64,000 nt of DNA from Dyella sp. SG609 (GCF_012275375.1 NZ_JAAZQJ010000011.1:1-64000); one strand, 5' to 3'. Positions 8,468 to 15,785 are shown, counted from the stretch's first letter. Notes: generated by a model from the letters alone, not told the origin. Made by a program: numbers and translations.

Positions 8468-9133
8468 CGCTGCGTATCCTGTCGAGCATCACCAGTGCTT
8501 CCACCTCCCAGCGATCGAGTCGCCGGGCGGTGAGCTGCGTCCAATGATGGAGTTCCGTATGGGTGAGCGGCGTGGGCAACTGCGCCAGCCACTCGGCCAG
8601 ATAGGCCAGTTCCGCCGGGCATGCCGGGCGGTCGGCCAGCTCCGCCGGCATGCGGCCGAGCTGGCGTTGCACCGCTTCGAGATGCCGCTGCAGCGGCTGG
8701 CCGCCCGCGCCGGTGGGGCGGGCCAGCTGCTGCTGCGCCTTCAGCCAGTCGGCGAGCTGGCGAAGGCGTTGCCGAAAAAAGCCGGATCGTCGGCGCCGGC
8801 GCGGTCCACCAGCTCGGCGATCTGCGGCGCTTCGCGCAGGAAGGCCTGCACGTTCGCCGCCACGCAGGGCTCGTCGAAGCTCCACGCCGAGACCAGCGCG
8901 GCACGCACCGCCAGCGTGCTCTGCTCCAGCGCCGCTTCCAGCTCCGCCTCGCCGGCCTGCGCCACGCGAGCCACCTGCTGCATCGCTTCGTCGCGCGCCT
9001 GGCGGAACGCATCCGACCAGCGGCTGCGGATCTGCAGCCAGTGGTCGGTGGGTGAACCGTCGGGCAGGCTCAGCGCGATCCGGCGGCCGTCGTTGGCGCG
9101 CTGGCGGATGCTGAAGTCGTCCATGCCGCTCAT
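8460..9133 (-). CDS. GT: Tail assembly chaperone G-T fusion made by -1 frameshift
   Basis: The long product reads gpG from 9133 to the slip site at 8774-8780, shifts back one base, and continues to the stop at 8460. That gives about 120 + 104 = 224 residues. The T part begins RQRLRQLADWLKAQQQL and ends EALVMLDRIRSDG, with no convincing start codon or ribosome-binding site of its own, as expected for a frameshift extension. In lambda the G:GT ratio is critical, and GT binds the tape measure to recruit tail-tube subunits. Confidence 0.85.
8741..9133 (-). CDS. G: Tail assembly chaperone G (unshifted product)
   Basis: 130 residues starting MSGMDDFSIRQRANDGRRIALSLPDG at 9133; the ATG at 9124 is an alternative. 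The N-terminus matches gpG-type tail chaperones (DGSPTDHWLQIRSRWSDAFRQARDEA). It overlaps the tail-tube stop by four bases (ATGA). Translation in zero frame ends shortly after the slippery heptamer, giving the C-terminus NAFASSPTG. Confidence 0.85.
   Translation of the reverse strand: MSGMDDFSIRQRANDGRRIALSLPDGSPTDHWLQIRSRWSDAFRQARDEAMQQVARVAQAGEAELEAALEQSTLAVRAALVSAWSFDEPCVAANVQAFLREAPQIAELVDRAGADDPAFFGNAFASSPTG
8774..8780 (-). other. Programmed -1 frameshift slippery site T TTT TTC
   Basis: On the minus strand the gpG frame reads GCT TTT TTC GGC, which contains the canonical X XXY YYZ heptamer T-TTT-TTC. A -1 slip yields TTT TTT CGG CAA and enters the T frame (FFRQRLRQ). The site lies about ten codons before the gpG stop, the same architecture as the G GGA AAG site in lambda. 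Confidence 0.85.
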
Positions 9134-10038
9134 GCGCCGCTCCGGGTGATGCGCAGCTGGGTGCCGGTCGCGCTGTCGTACAGGGCCTGGATCGGCAGCG
9201 ACAGGGTCACCGGGCCATCGTTGGCCACGTCGGCCTGGCCGCCGGTGTACTTGATGCGCGGCAGGTACAGCACATAGCTGTTGGTGCCGTCGGACAGGGT
9301 CAGCTCCAGCGAGCTCTCGGTCTCGCCGATGAACTTCGACAGCAGCGAACCGTCCAGGAAATACGCGGTGAGCGTGCCGGTGAGGTTGCTGCGGCCGATG
9401 CTCGGCTGCAGGGTCTTGGCGCTGCCGATCACGAAGCGCGGCTCGATGCCGTTGGCCAGGTCCAGCTTCAGCTCCGTCACCACGCCCAGCACCGTGCCGC
9501 CTTCCTTGATCGCGCCGCTGAGCGCATCCATCGGGCGGTTGGCCGCGGCGTTGACGTAGGTGGCGCCGGCCACGGCGCTGGCGTCCACGGCTTCGCCCTG
9601 GCCGATCACGTCGAAGGTGACGTTGGCGATCGCGCCCGGCTGCACGTCGAAATGCAGGCCGTTGATCTCGCAGCCGGTGTAGCGCAGGTACTGGCCGATG
9701 TCGGCGAAGTGGCGCTCGAGGGTGAAGCTGGTGCGCGCGGTGCCGGCGTTGAGCACGTTGGCGTTCCAGCTGCCGCCGAGCGCGGCGGCGAACAGGTCGT
9801 CGTAGGCGCCGTAGCTCAGCTCGCCCTGCATGTCGCCGCCCACCTGGACGGTGCCGTGGCGGAGGTCGGCGATCTGGCGGTCGCCGCGCAGTTCTTCGGA
9901 CTGCAAGGTGTTCTTGGTGAGGGCGAGCGTGGTGCTCTTGTGGCGCAGCTGGCGGAACGCCGGCGTGGCGGGCGTGGCGCCGTAGGTGGCCTCGGCGATG
10001 TAGGCGAGGCTGTGGCGGCTGCCGGTGGCGATGGTCAT
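9130..10038 (-). CDS. V: Major tail tube protein (gpV role)
   Basis: 302 residues from the ATG at 10038, which has an AAGGAG ribosome-binding site 8 bases upstream; a longer in-frame start is rejected. MTIATGSRHSLAYIAEATYGATPATPAF and the long beta-rich body ending LSLPIQALYDSATGTQLRITR match siphophage tail-tube proteins of the Gifsy/HK-like type. It polymerises around the tape measure to form the non-contractile tube. No sheath gene is present, so the tail is flexible and non-contractile. Confidence 0.85.
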   Translation of the reverse strand: MTIATGSRHSLAYIAEATYGATPATPAFRQLRHKSTTLALTKNTLQSEELRGDRQIADLRHGTVQVGGDMQGELSYGAYDDLFAAALGGSWNANVLNAGTARTSFTLERHFADIGQYLRYTGCEINGLHFDVQPGAIANVTFDVIGQGEAVDASAVAGATYVNAAANRPMDALSGAIKEGGTVLGVVTELKLDLANGIEPRFVIGSAKTLQPSIGRSNLTGTLTAYFLDGSLLSKFIGETESSLELTLSDGTNSYVLYLPRIKYTGGQADVANDGPVTLSLPIQALYDSATGTQLRITRSGA

Positions 10039-10130
10039 GCGGATGCTCCTTGATGGAAAGAAACGCGCGGCAGGCGGCCGCACGGGTTGGGCTGAGAAGG
10101 CCCGGGTCGAACAAGCGGAGAGGTCACGGC

Positions 10131-10541
10131 TCAGCCGTGGTCGGTCCAGGCGGACCAGGCGACGATCACCGACATGCGCAGCCAGCCGTCCTTGCTGGTG
10201 ACCACGCTGCGGCTGGTGCTGTTGACCAGCACCGGCAGGCCGTTGCCGTCGAGCTGGCGGCCGGCCTTGAAATAGCCGCGCAGGGTGTCGGCCAGCGACA
10301 GCAGGCGGGCGATGCCGCCGCCCGGCGCGTCGTTGAGGTCGATCTGGAAGGTGCCGGTGTGGCGGTCGTTGCCGGCCGCGCCCAGGCTGCCGCCGACAAC
10401 CGGCAGCGGCAGCACGGATAAGGCGGCCCAGGGCTGGCCGGTGGTCGGCGCGAAGTCGGTGCCTTCGTAGGCGGTGGGCAGGTTGAGCGCGGCGGCCTGG
10501 TAGCCGGCGACGAGCGCGGCATTGATGTTGGTGAAACTCAT
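10131..10541 (-). CDS. Tail terminator-like protein (gpU role, DUF4128-like)
   Basis: 136 residues from the ATG at 10541. MSFTNINAALVAGYQAAALNLPTAYEGTDFAPTTGQPWAALSV.. with LNDAPGGG and the C-terminal WLRMSVIVAWSA resembles DUF4128/phage tail terminator proteins, which cap the tube end. It is the first structural gene after the lysis cassette. In a true phage, head and connector genes would lie before it. The family call rests on length, pattern and context, so confidence is moderate. Confidence 0.7.
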   Translation of the reverse strand: MSFTNINAALVAGYQAAALNLPTAYEGTDFAPTTGQPWAALSVLPLPVVGGSLGAAGNDRHTGTFQIDLNDAPGGGIARLLSLADTLRGYFKAGRQLDGNGLPVLVNSTSRSVVTSKDGWLRMSVIVAWSAWTDHG

Positions 10542-10561
10542 GGCGGGTTCCCGTGGCGGAA

Positions 10562-10670
10562 AAAGAAAAACCCGCCTTGATGGGCGGGTTCGGATGCGTG
10601 GCGCTGCGTTGGATGCGATGTCGCGTTGTAGCCAGATTAGGGGTGAAAGCGCGGAAGCGTCACTTCCGCA
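10562..10670 (-). promoter_or_regulatory. Intergenic module C: palindrome plus terminator between endolysin and tail genes
   Basis: Read on the minus strand, an imperfect palindrome (GCGGAAG..CTTCCGC, 10651-10669) contains the endolysin stop codon. About 60 bases follow, then a CCCGCC/GGCGGG hairpin (10571-10588) with a T-rich tract (TTTTTCTTTT). The plus-strand core GCGGAAGCGTC-N2-TTCCGC is shared with modules A and B downstream of the Q-like gene. The terminator would stop late transcription before the tail genes unless it is antiterminated. Confidence 0.7.
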
Positions 10671-11133
10671 GCGCGACGCCGGCCGGATGCGGCGACAGGA
10701 ACAGCGTGCGCTCGGCGATGCGCCGGCGCAGCAGCCCCGGCAGCACGCGGCCGCCGGCGTAGCGCCAGCGTTCGAACTCGGCGGCGGCGCCTTCCATGTC
10801 GCCCTCGTTGAGCTTGCGCAGCAGGGTGGAACCGGCGAACGCGGTGGCGCCGACGTTGAACACGAAGCTCACCAGCGCATCGAACGAAGGCTGGGCGAGC
10901 GGCTGCGTGACCCAGGCGCGCACGGCTTCTTCCGCCGTGCCCAGGTCCTTGCGCAGCAGCGCATCCGCCTGCGCGGCATCGATGCGAAAACCGGAGCGCA
11001 CGTCATCGCCGGTGTGGCCGTAGCCGATGGTCCAGATGCCCGCGGCATCGAGATAAGCGCAGGTGCGCAAGCCTTCGAACTGCTTGATCAGCGCCACGCC
11101 GAGCGCGCTGGTGTGCATGCCCATGGCGTTCAT
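10660..11133 (-). CDS. Phage endolysin, GH24 (T4-type) lysozyme
   Basis: 157 residues from the ATG at 11133 (alternatives at 11124 and 11118). The active site is E20-G-L...D29...T35-IGYGHT, with the same spacing as T4 lysozyme E11/D20/T26. There is no N-terminal signal or SAR helix, so release depends on the holins encoded upstream. It overlaps the 3TM holin by four bases. It cuts the glycan strands of peptidoglycan to release particles from the producing cell. Confidence 0.95.
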   Translation of the reverse strand: MNAMGMHTSALGVALIKQFEGLRTCAYLDAAGIWTIGYGHTGDDVRSGFRIDAAQADALLRKDLGTAEEAVRAWVTQPLAQPSFDALVSFVFNVGATAFAGSTLLRKLNEGDMEGAAAEFERWRYAGGRVLPGLLRRRIAERTLFLSPHPAGVALRK

Positions 11134-11411
11134 GCGTCCAGCCTCAGCACGCGCGCCAGATTGCCGCGCGCCACGTGCAGCAGCGCGGCCAGCACCAGCA
11201 GGATGCCGAGCTGCCACGGCGTGGTCTCGCCCGGCGCCGCGTGGCCCAGCGCGATATGGATGGCCTGGCCGCCGCTGCACACGATCAGCAGCCAGGCGCA
11301 GGCCGAGACCCAGGGGCGGTAGCGTGCATCCGGCGCGCGCCGGTAGGTGATCAGCCGCAGGCAGATCGAGCTGCAGGCGAACAGGGTGAGCAGTTCGACG
11401 GGGTCACGCAT
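11130..11411 (-). CDS. Putative three-TM holin (Phage_holin_3 type)
   Basis: 93 residues from the ATG at 11411. Hydrophobic segments at about residues 5-22, 35-55 and 66-82 and a basic C-terminus match the 3TM holin family (MRDPVELLTLFACSSICLRLITYRR, then HAAPGETTPWQLGILLVLAALLHVARGNL). It overlaps the upstream holin by eight bases and the endolysin by four, forming a coupled lysis cassette. Confidence 0.8.
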   Translation of the reverse strand: MRDPVELLTLFACSSICLRLITYRRAPDARYRPWVSACAWLLIVCSGGQAIHIALGHAAPGETTPWQLGILLVLAALLHVARGNLARVLRLDA

Positions 11412-11754
11412 GCGGGCCTCCCCGGCTGCGCAGCCAGGCGTCGAGGTCGAAGGTGCGGCCGCGCTCGAGCAGGCCCAGCGTGACGGTGACGCCGAGCGCC
11501 GCACCGAGAAACGCAGCGACACCCGACGCCTGCAACGGCAGCCAGCGCATCACCTCCGGCGCGGCCAGGTAACCCAGCGCGATCGACACGCCGAGATAGG
11601 CAAGGCGCCGCCAGATCGGCAGCTCCTTAGACGAGACGACAAACAGCGTGGCGCCGGCGAACGCGCCGATCAGCGCGTTGCCGTCCACGCCAGGCAGCGC
11701 TGCGGCGAGGCCCAGGCTGGCGGCCGCCGCCATCGCCATGGCGGGTTCGGTCAT
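11404..11754 (-). CDS. Putative phage holin
   Basis: 116 residues from the ATG at 11754, with GGAG eight bases upstream; longer upstream frames cross a terminator and are rejected. Three or four hydrophobic segments are visible (about 5-23, 28-42, 50-66, 80-97), with a charged C-terminus. It is the first gene after the Q-like regulator and the terminator modules, the position of lambda S. Whether it or the next gene sets lysis timing cannot be told from sequence. Confidence 0.75.
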   Translation of the reverse strand: MTEPAMAMAAAASLGLAAALPGVDGNALIGAFAGATLFVVSSKELPIWRRLAYLGVSIALGYLAAPEVMRWLPLQASGVAAFLGAALGVTVTLGLLERGRTFDLDAWLRSRGGPHA

Positions 11755-11767
11755 GAGTGATCTCCAT

Positions 11768-11908
11768 AAAAGCAAAAGGCCGCGCATGGCGGCCTGGGGA
11801 GGGGAGGGCGTTGCGTGTCTACGCGTGAGGGGCGCGGCGTGTGCGCCGTTCGCTCGATGGCCCATGCTGCGTATTTTCGTCGGAAAGTGCGGAAGCGTCG
11901 ATTCCGCA
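11768..11908 (-). promoter_or_regulatory. Intergenic module B: palindrome plus terminator upstream of the holins
   Basis: On the minus strand TGCGGAA-N7-TTCCGCA (11888-11908) is followed by CTTTCCGACGAAAATACGC, a spacer, and a terminator hairpin AGGCCGC/GCGGCCT (11777-11795) with a T-rich run. It is a near copy of module A and lies directly between it and the holin ribosome-binding site. Confidence 0.7.
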
Positions 11909-11921
11909 GCGGCGAACCATG

Positions 11922-12040
11922 AAAAGAAAAAGGCCGCTCGGTGAGCGGCCTTGATGCAAAGATCCGATGCGATGCGTCGTTCGCCGAAACATCCCACGCT
12001 ATGCATTTTCCTTGGGAAGTGCGGAAGCGTCGATTCCGCA
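11922..12040 (-). promoter_or_regulatory. Intergenic module A: palindrome plus terminator just after the Q-like gene
   Basis: On the minus strand TGCGGAA-N7-TTCCGCA (12020-12040) begins 11 bases after the stop of the Q-like gene. It is followed by CTTCCCAAGGAAAATGCATAG, about 70 bases in all, and a 9-bp stem terminator AGGCCGCTC/GAGCGGCCT (11931-11951) with a T-rich tail. The lambda Q gene is likewise followed by the late promoter and terminator it acts on, so this is a candidate site of Q action. The promoter itself is not clear from consensus elements. Confidence 0.65.
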
Positions 12041-12051
12041 TCTGCACGCGA

Positions 12052-12738
12052 TCATGCAGGTGCCAGTGCATGTTCCAGCGCACGAGCGCCGCGTGTTTCC
12101 GCGCCTGCGCACAAAGCCAGCGTCCACTCGTACACCGGACGCCACACGCGACGATAACCCGCTTCGTCGCGCTCGATCATCGCCGCGCGCTTGCGGTCGC
12201 TCACCGGCGTGCGGCCGTGCCCTTCGCACTGCGGGCAGGCCACCAGCCGGTCCTGCGCGAACACTTCGCCGCGTCCCTCGCAATGCGTGCACAGTTGCGG
12301 CGTGGCCAGTTCGGTCAGCACCGCGTTGCGCACGGCGCGGTAGATCGGACCGACCGCGGGCCACTGGCGCGCCTTCACTTCGTCCAGGGTTTCGGTGGCG
12401 CGCTGCAAGGCGGCGCGCTGAGCGTTGCGGGTGCCGTGGGTGCCGTCGATATCGTCCTCGGCCACGTGCAGCGCGAGCTTCGCGGCTTCCAGCTCGCGGC
12501 GCAGGCGCATCCATTCGCGCAGCTGCGCCTCGCGCACGATGCGGTCCAGCTCGGCGCGCTGCAGCTGGGCGCCATCGGGCCACCACACGGTGCACAGCAC
12601 TTCGCGGGCGAGGCGGTCCTCGATCATGCCCAAGGCGCCGGCGATGTCCTGGGGAGTGAGTTCGGACTGGCCGCCGTGGTGCACTTCGAAGCGTGCGATC
12701 GAAGGATTGAGGCGGGCCAGGAGCTTGCGTACGTTCAT
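12052..12738 (-). CDS. Q: Q-like late antitermination protein
   Basis: 228 residues from the ATG at 12738, preceded by GGAGGAATTCG. The C-terminal half has a DnaJ-like zinc finger, C150-x2-C153-EGRG and C168-x2-C171-EGHG, followed by RKRAAMIERDEAGYRRVWRPVYEW. This is the pattern of phage 82/21-type Q antiterminators. The N-terminal 120 residues are charged and helical. It is transcribed from a strong leftward promoter under repressor control and precedes the holins and tail genes, so it is the likely activator of the whole locus. The family assignment is by motif and context, not by search. Confidence 0.72.
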   Translation of the reverse strand: MNVRKLLARLNPSIARFEVHHGGQSELTPQDIAGALGMIEDRLAREVLCTVWWPDGAQLQRAELDRIVREAQLREWMRLRRELEAAKLALHVAEDDIDGTHGTRNAQRAALQRATETLDEVKARQWPAVGPIYRAVRNAVLTELATPQLCTHCEGRGEVFAQDRLVACPQCEGHGRTPVSDRKRAAMIERDEAGYRRVWRPVYEWTLALCAGAETRGARALEHALAPA

Positions 12739-12810
12739 CGAATTCCTCCCTGTTCGGCGATGGATGGAGCGTCGGGCGAGGCGTCCGGAGCGGACGATTC
12801 CCGTAGGACA

Positions 12811-12869
12811 ATGATAAGTTTACTTGGCACATTTTGTCAATTACACTTAGCAGAACGCCAAGTAGACTT
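12811..12869. promoter_or_regulatory. Divergent promoters with three operators between repressor and Q-like gene
   Basis: Leftward promoter: TTGACA (12840-12835) and TATCAT (12816-12811) with an 18-base spacer. Rightward promoter for the repressor: TTTACT (12819-12824) and TACACT (12842-12847) with a 17-base spacer. Three AAGT-N2-ACTT operators occur: O1 AAGTTTACTT (12816-12825), O2 AATTACACTT (12839-12848, one mismatch) and O3 AAGTAGACTT (12860-12869). Their centres are 23 and 21 bp apart, about two helical turns, as in lambda OR. O1 lies in the leftward promoter, so the repressor should silence the Q-like gene. Confidence 0.75.
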
Positions 12870-12874
12870 AACGC

Positions 12875-13567
12875 ATGAGTAACTTCGCCGAACGCTTCAA
12901 AGCCGCCCGCGAGCACGCGGGCATCTCCCAGCGCGCGCTGGGCCGCCGCATCGGGTATTCCGGGTCGGCCATCAGCCAGTGGGAGGCGGGTGTGATCGAA
13001 GCAGACAACATCCGCGTCGCGGCGCTTGAGATGGCCGCCGGCATCATGGGTGTCTCGGTGCGCTACCTGCGCACCGGCAAGGAAGACGACAGCCGCGGCG
13101 AGGTGCCCAGCGGCCTGCGCGCCGCCCAGCCGGACGTGCGCCAGCTGCCGGTGATCTCGATGGTGCAGGCCGGCCACGGCCGCGAGGCAGCCGATCCCTA
13201 TCCGCGCGGCTACGCCGAGCAGAGCGTGAGCGTGGACGCGGAGCTGGCGCAGGACCTGGGCCGGCTGGCCTTTGCGCTGGAAATCACCGGCGAGTCGATG
13301 CTGGAGGAATTCCACCCCGGCGACATCGTCATCATCGACCCGGCGGTAAAGCCCCTGCCGGGCGACTTCGTGGTGGCGCGCATCGAAAGCGACGGCAGCG
13401 CCACCTTCAAGAAGTACCGCAGCCGCGGCCGCGATGCGGAAGGGCACGAGATCTTCGAACTGGTGCCGCTCAATGCGGACTACCCGACCGTGGTGGTCAA
13501 TGCGGCGAATCCCGGCAGCATCATCGGCACCATGATGGAACACCGCCGGCGTCGCCGGCGGCATTGA
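12875..13567 (+). CDS. LexA/CI-like repressor (XRE HTH + S24 autopeptidase)
   Basis: 230 residues. An N-terminal XRE helix-turn-helix (residues 5-65, ISQRALGRRIGYSGSAISQWEAG) binds the adjacent operators. The C-terminal S24 domain has the self-cleavage site A99-G100 (MVQAGHG), catalytic Ser141 (ITGESM) and Lys179 (ATFKKY). This is the RecA-stimulated switch of lambda CI and LexA, so DNA damage should derepress the locus. PrtR of pyocin loci has the same architecture. It is divergent from the Q-like gene and is the last locus gene before chromosomal genes. The C-terminus is a run of arginines of unknown role. Confidence 0.93.
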   Translation: MSNFAERFKAAREHAGISQRALGRRIGYSGSAISQWEAGVIEADNIRVAALEMAAGIMGVSVRYLRTGKEDDSRGEVPSGLRAAQPDVRQLPVISMVQAGHGREAADPYPRGYAEQSVSVDAELAQDLGRLAFALEITGESMLEEFHPGDIVIIDPAVKPLPGDFVVARIESDGSATFKKYRSRGRDAEGHEIFELVPLNADYPTVVVNAANPGSIIGTMMEHRRRRRRH

Positions 13568-13802
13568 GCGATGGGGCGTCGCAAGAGTGGCCCCTCATCT
13601 GCCTGCCGGCATCTTCCTCGCTCCTCAAAGCAGCGCACATCCCTGTGCGCTCCCCGCGTGCTCCCCGGAGGGGAGAAGAGTTCCAACTTGGAGGCTACGC
13701 ATCCCGATCACCTCATCGTGCCCCCTCTCCCCTCCGGGGAGAGGGCTGGGGTGAGGGGCCGGCCGGAGCGAGAAGCCGAGCGTCGCCTCACCCGCCCGCT
13801 CT
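13568..13802. repeat. Intergenic region with family (c) hairpin repeat
   Basis: The 235 bases between the repressor and rep hold no gene. At 13721-13760 there is CCCTCTCCCC followed by GGGGAGAGGG and CTGGGGTGAGGGGC, the intergenic hairpin family also seen near 35760, 41624 and 54256. A shorter CCCCGGAGGGGAGAAG lies about 60 bases earlier. No attachment-site duplication or integrase remnant was recognised here. Confidence 0.7.
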
Positions 13803-15785
13803 TCAATTCCCCGCCAGCATCGCCTTGATCTTCGCCATATGCGACTCGGCAGTCTCGCGCACCACTTCCTTGTCCGCCTCCGGATCCTTCCCCTGCCAAT
13901 GCAGATCGTCCTGCGGCAGCTCATGCAGGAACCGGCTCGGCTGGTTGCTGTGCACCTCGCCGTAGCGCTTGGTCTTGGACGACCACGACAAGGTCAGCAT
14001 TTCCTTGGCACGCGTGATACCCACGTACATCAGGCGGCGCTCTTCATCGACACGCCCCTCGTCCATCGCACCGTCATGCGGCAGCGTGCCCTCCTCGCAG
14101 CCGACGATAAACACGAAGCGAAATTCCAATCCCTTCGCCGCATGCAGCGTCATCATGCGCAGCGCATTGCCGGGTTCGTCGCGATCGGCATGGCTCAGCA
14201 ATGCCAACTGCGCCGCCAGGTCGCCCGTGGTGCTGTCATTGCGCTGCATCGCGCGGAACCAGTCCGCCAGCTCGCGCAGATTGCCCAGCCGGCGTTCGCG
14301 CAAGGCGGTGTCGGTGGTGCTGGCGGCGATCTCGCTGGCATAGCCGGTGCGTTTGAGCACCGTTTCCACCAGATCCGCCGCGCTCGAATGCACCGAGGCG
14401 CTGCGCAATTCGTCCATCAGCTGGGTGAAGCCGGCCAGCGCGGCGGCAGGGCGCGGCGAAAGCTGGCGCAGCACGCCATCGCTGCGCGCCGCGTCGAGCA
14501 GCGAGGCGTTGCGCGTCTGCGCGATCTGGCCGAGCTTCTCCAGCGTGGTGGCGCCGATCTCGCGCTTGGGCACGTTCACCACGCGCAGGAAAGCCGCGTC
14601 GTCGCTGGGGTTGGTCAGCAGGCGCAGATAGCACAGCAGGTCCTTCACCTCGGCGCGGTCGAGGAAGCTCAGCGCGCCGGTCAGGTGATACGGCACGCGC
14701 GCCAGGCGCAGCGCTTTTTCCAGCGGACGGGCCTGGAAATTGCCGCGGTAGAGAATGGCCATCTCATGCCAGCGCGCCTTGTGCTTCTCCGCCAGCGTCA
14801 CGGCCATGGCGGCGATGCGCTCGGCCTCGTGCTCGTTGTCCTTGCACTCCAGCACGCGGATCTGCGCGCCTTCCGGATGCTCGCTCCACAGCTTCTTTTC
14901 GTGCAGATGCGGATTGTTGGCGATCAGCTTGTTGGCCGCGCGCAGGATGCGGCGGCCGCAGCGGTAGTTCTGTTCCAGCTTGATCACGCGCAGGGACGGC
15001 CAGTCCTTGCTGAGCTGGTCGATGTTTTCAGGATTGGCGCCGCGCCAGGCATAGATGGACTGGTCGTCGTCGCCCACGCAGGTAAAGCCGCCGCGCTCGC
15101 CGGCCAGGGCCTTGAGCAGGCGGTACTGCGCGTCGTTGGTGTCCTGGTATTCGTCCACCAGCAGGTAGCGCAGGCGCTCGCGCCAGGCGTTGCGGCACTC
15201 CTCGTCGCTTTCCAGGATGCGCAGCGGCAGGCGGATCAGGTCGTCGAAGTCCACTGCGTTGAACGCGGCCAGGCGCGACTGGTAGAGCGTATAGATCATC
15301 GCCGCGTCCAGCTCGCGCGGGCTGCGCGCGGCGGCGGTGGCTTCTTCCGGCGACAGGCCGGCGTTCTTGGCGCGGCTGACCAGGTTGCGGATGCCGAACA
15401 GCACGTCCGGCTTGGCGCCCTTGGGTGCCAGTTCCTTGATGATCACTTCGCTGTCGTCGGCGTCCAGCACCGAGAAGCCTTTGCGCAAACCGGCGCGCGC
15501 ATGCTCGATCTGCAGGAACTTCAGGCCCAGCGCGTGAAAGGTGCACACGGTGAGCGCGGCGGCGTCCTCGCTGCTGATCAGCTTGGCCACGCGCTCGCGC
15601 ATTTCCTTCGCCGCCTTGTTGGTGAAGGTGATCGCGGCGATCTTCGACGGCGCCAGCCGGCGGCGCTGGATCAGGTAGGCAATCTTCTGCGTGATCACGC
15701 TGGTCTTGCCGGAACCGGCGCCGGCCAGCACGAGCAGGGGGCTGTCGCAGTGCTCGACTGCGGCCAATTGTTGCGGGTTGAGCAT
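13803..15785 (-). CDS. rep: ATP-dependent DNA helicase Rep
   Basis: 660 residues from the ATG at 15785 (MLNPQQLAAVEHCDSPLLVLAGAGSGKT); an upstream extension overlaps non-coding sequence. SF1A motifs: Walker A AGAGSGKT at about 21-28, TFTNKAAKEM, DEYQDTN, VGDDDQSIYAWRGA, LEQNYRC and a C-terminal TLHAAKGLEF...YVGITRAKE. Length matches E. coli Rep (673) rather than UvrD, and a separate UvrD-type gene lies at 59350. It unwinds DNA 3'-5' at forks and displaces bound proteins. Confidence 0.93.
   Translation of the reverse strand: MLNPQQLAAVEHCDSPLLVLAGAGSGKTSVITQKIAYLIQRRRLAPSKIAAITFTNKAAKEMRERVAKLISSEDAAALTVCTFHALGLKFLQIEHARAGLRKGFSVLDADDSEVIIKELAPKGAKPDVLFGIRNLVSRAKNAGLSPEEATAAARSPRELDAAMIYTLYQSRLAAFNAVDFDDLIRLPLRILESDEECRNAWRERLRYLLVDEYQDTNDAQYRLLKALAGERGGFTCVGDDDQSIYAWRGANPENIDQLSKDWPSLRVIKLEQNYRCGRRILRAANKLIANNPHLHEKKLWSEHPEGAQIRVLECKDNEHEAERIAAMAVTLAEKHKARWHEMAILYRGNFQARPLEKALRLARVPYHLTGALSFLDRAEVKDLLCYLRLLTNPSDDAAFLRVVNVPKREIGATTLEKLGQIAQTRNASLLDAARSDGVLRQLSPRPAAALAGFTQLMDELRSASVHSSAADLVETVLKRTGYASEIAASTTDTALRERRLGNLRELADWFRAMQRNDSTTGDLAAQLALLSHADRDEPGNALRMMTLHAAKGLEFRFVFIVGCEEGTLPHDGAMDEGRVDEERRLMYVGITRAKEMLTLSWSSKTKRYGEVHSNQPSRFLHELPQDDLHWQGKDPEADKEVVRETAESHMAKIKAMLAGN

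Noticed and set aside
66-13567. Contractile injection system (R-type tailocin, PVC or T6SS-like)
   Set aside because: No sheath, baseplate wedge, spike or AAA+ ATPase gene is present. The gpG/G-T, gpM, gpL, gpK, gpI and gpJ set is specific to flexible non-contractile tails.
13568-13802. tRNA attachment site for a prophage at the right border
   Set aside because: No cloverleaf or CCA end could be drawn in this interval. The hairpin there is the widespread family (c) repeat.
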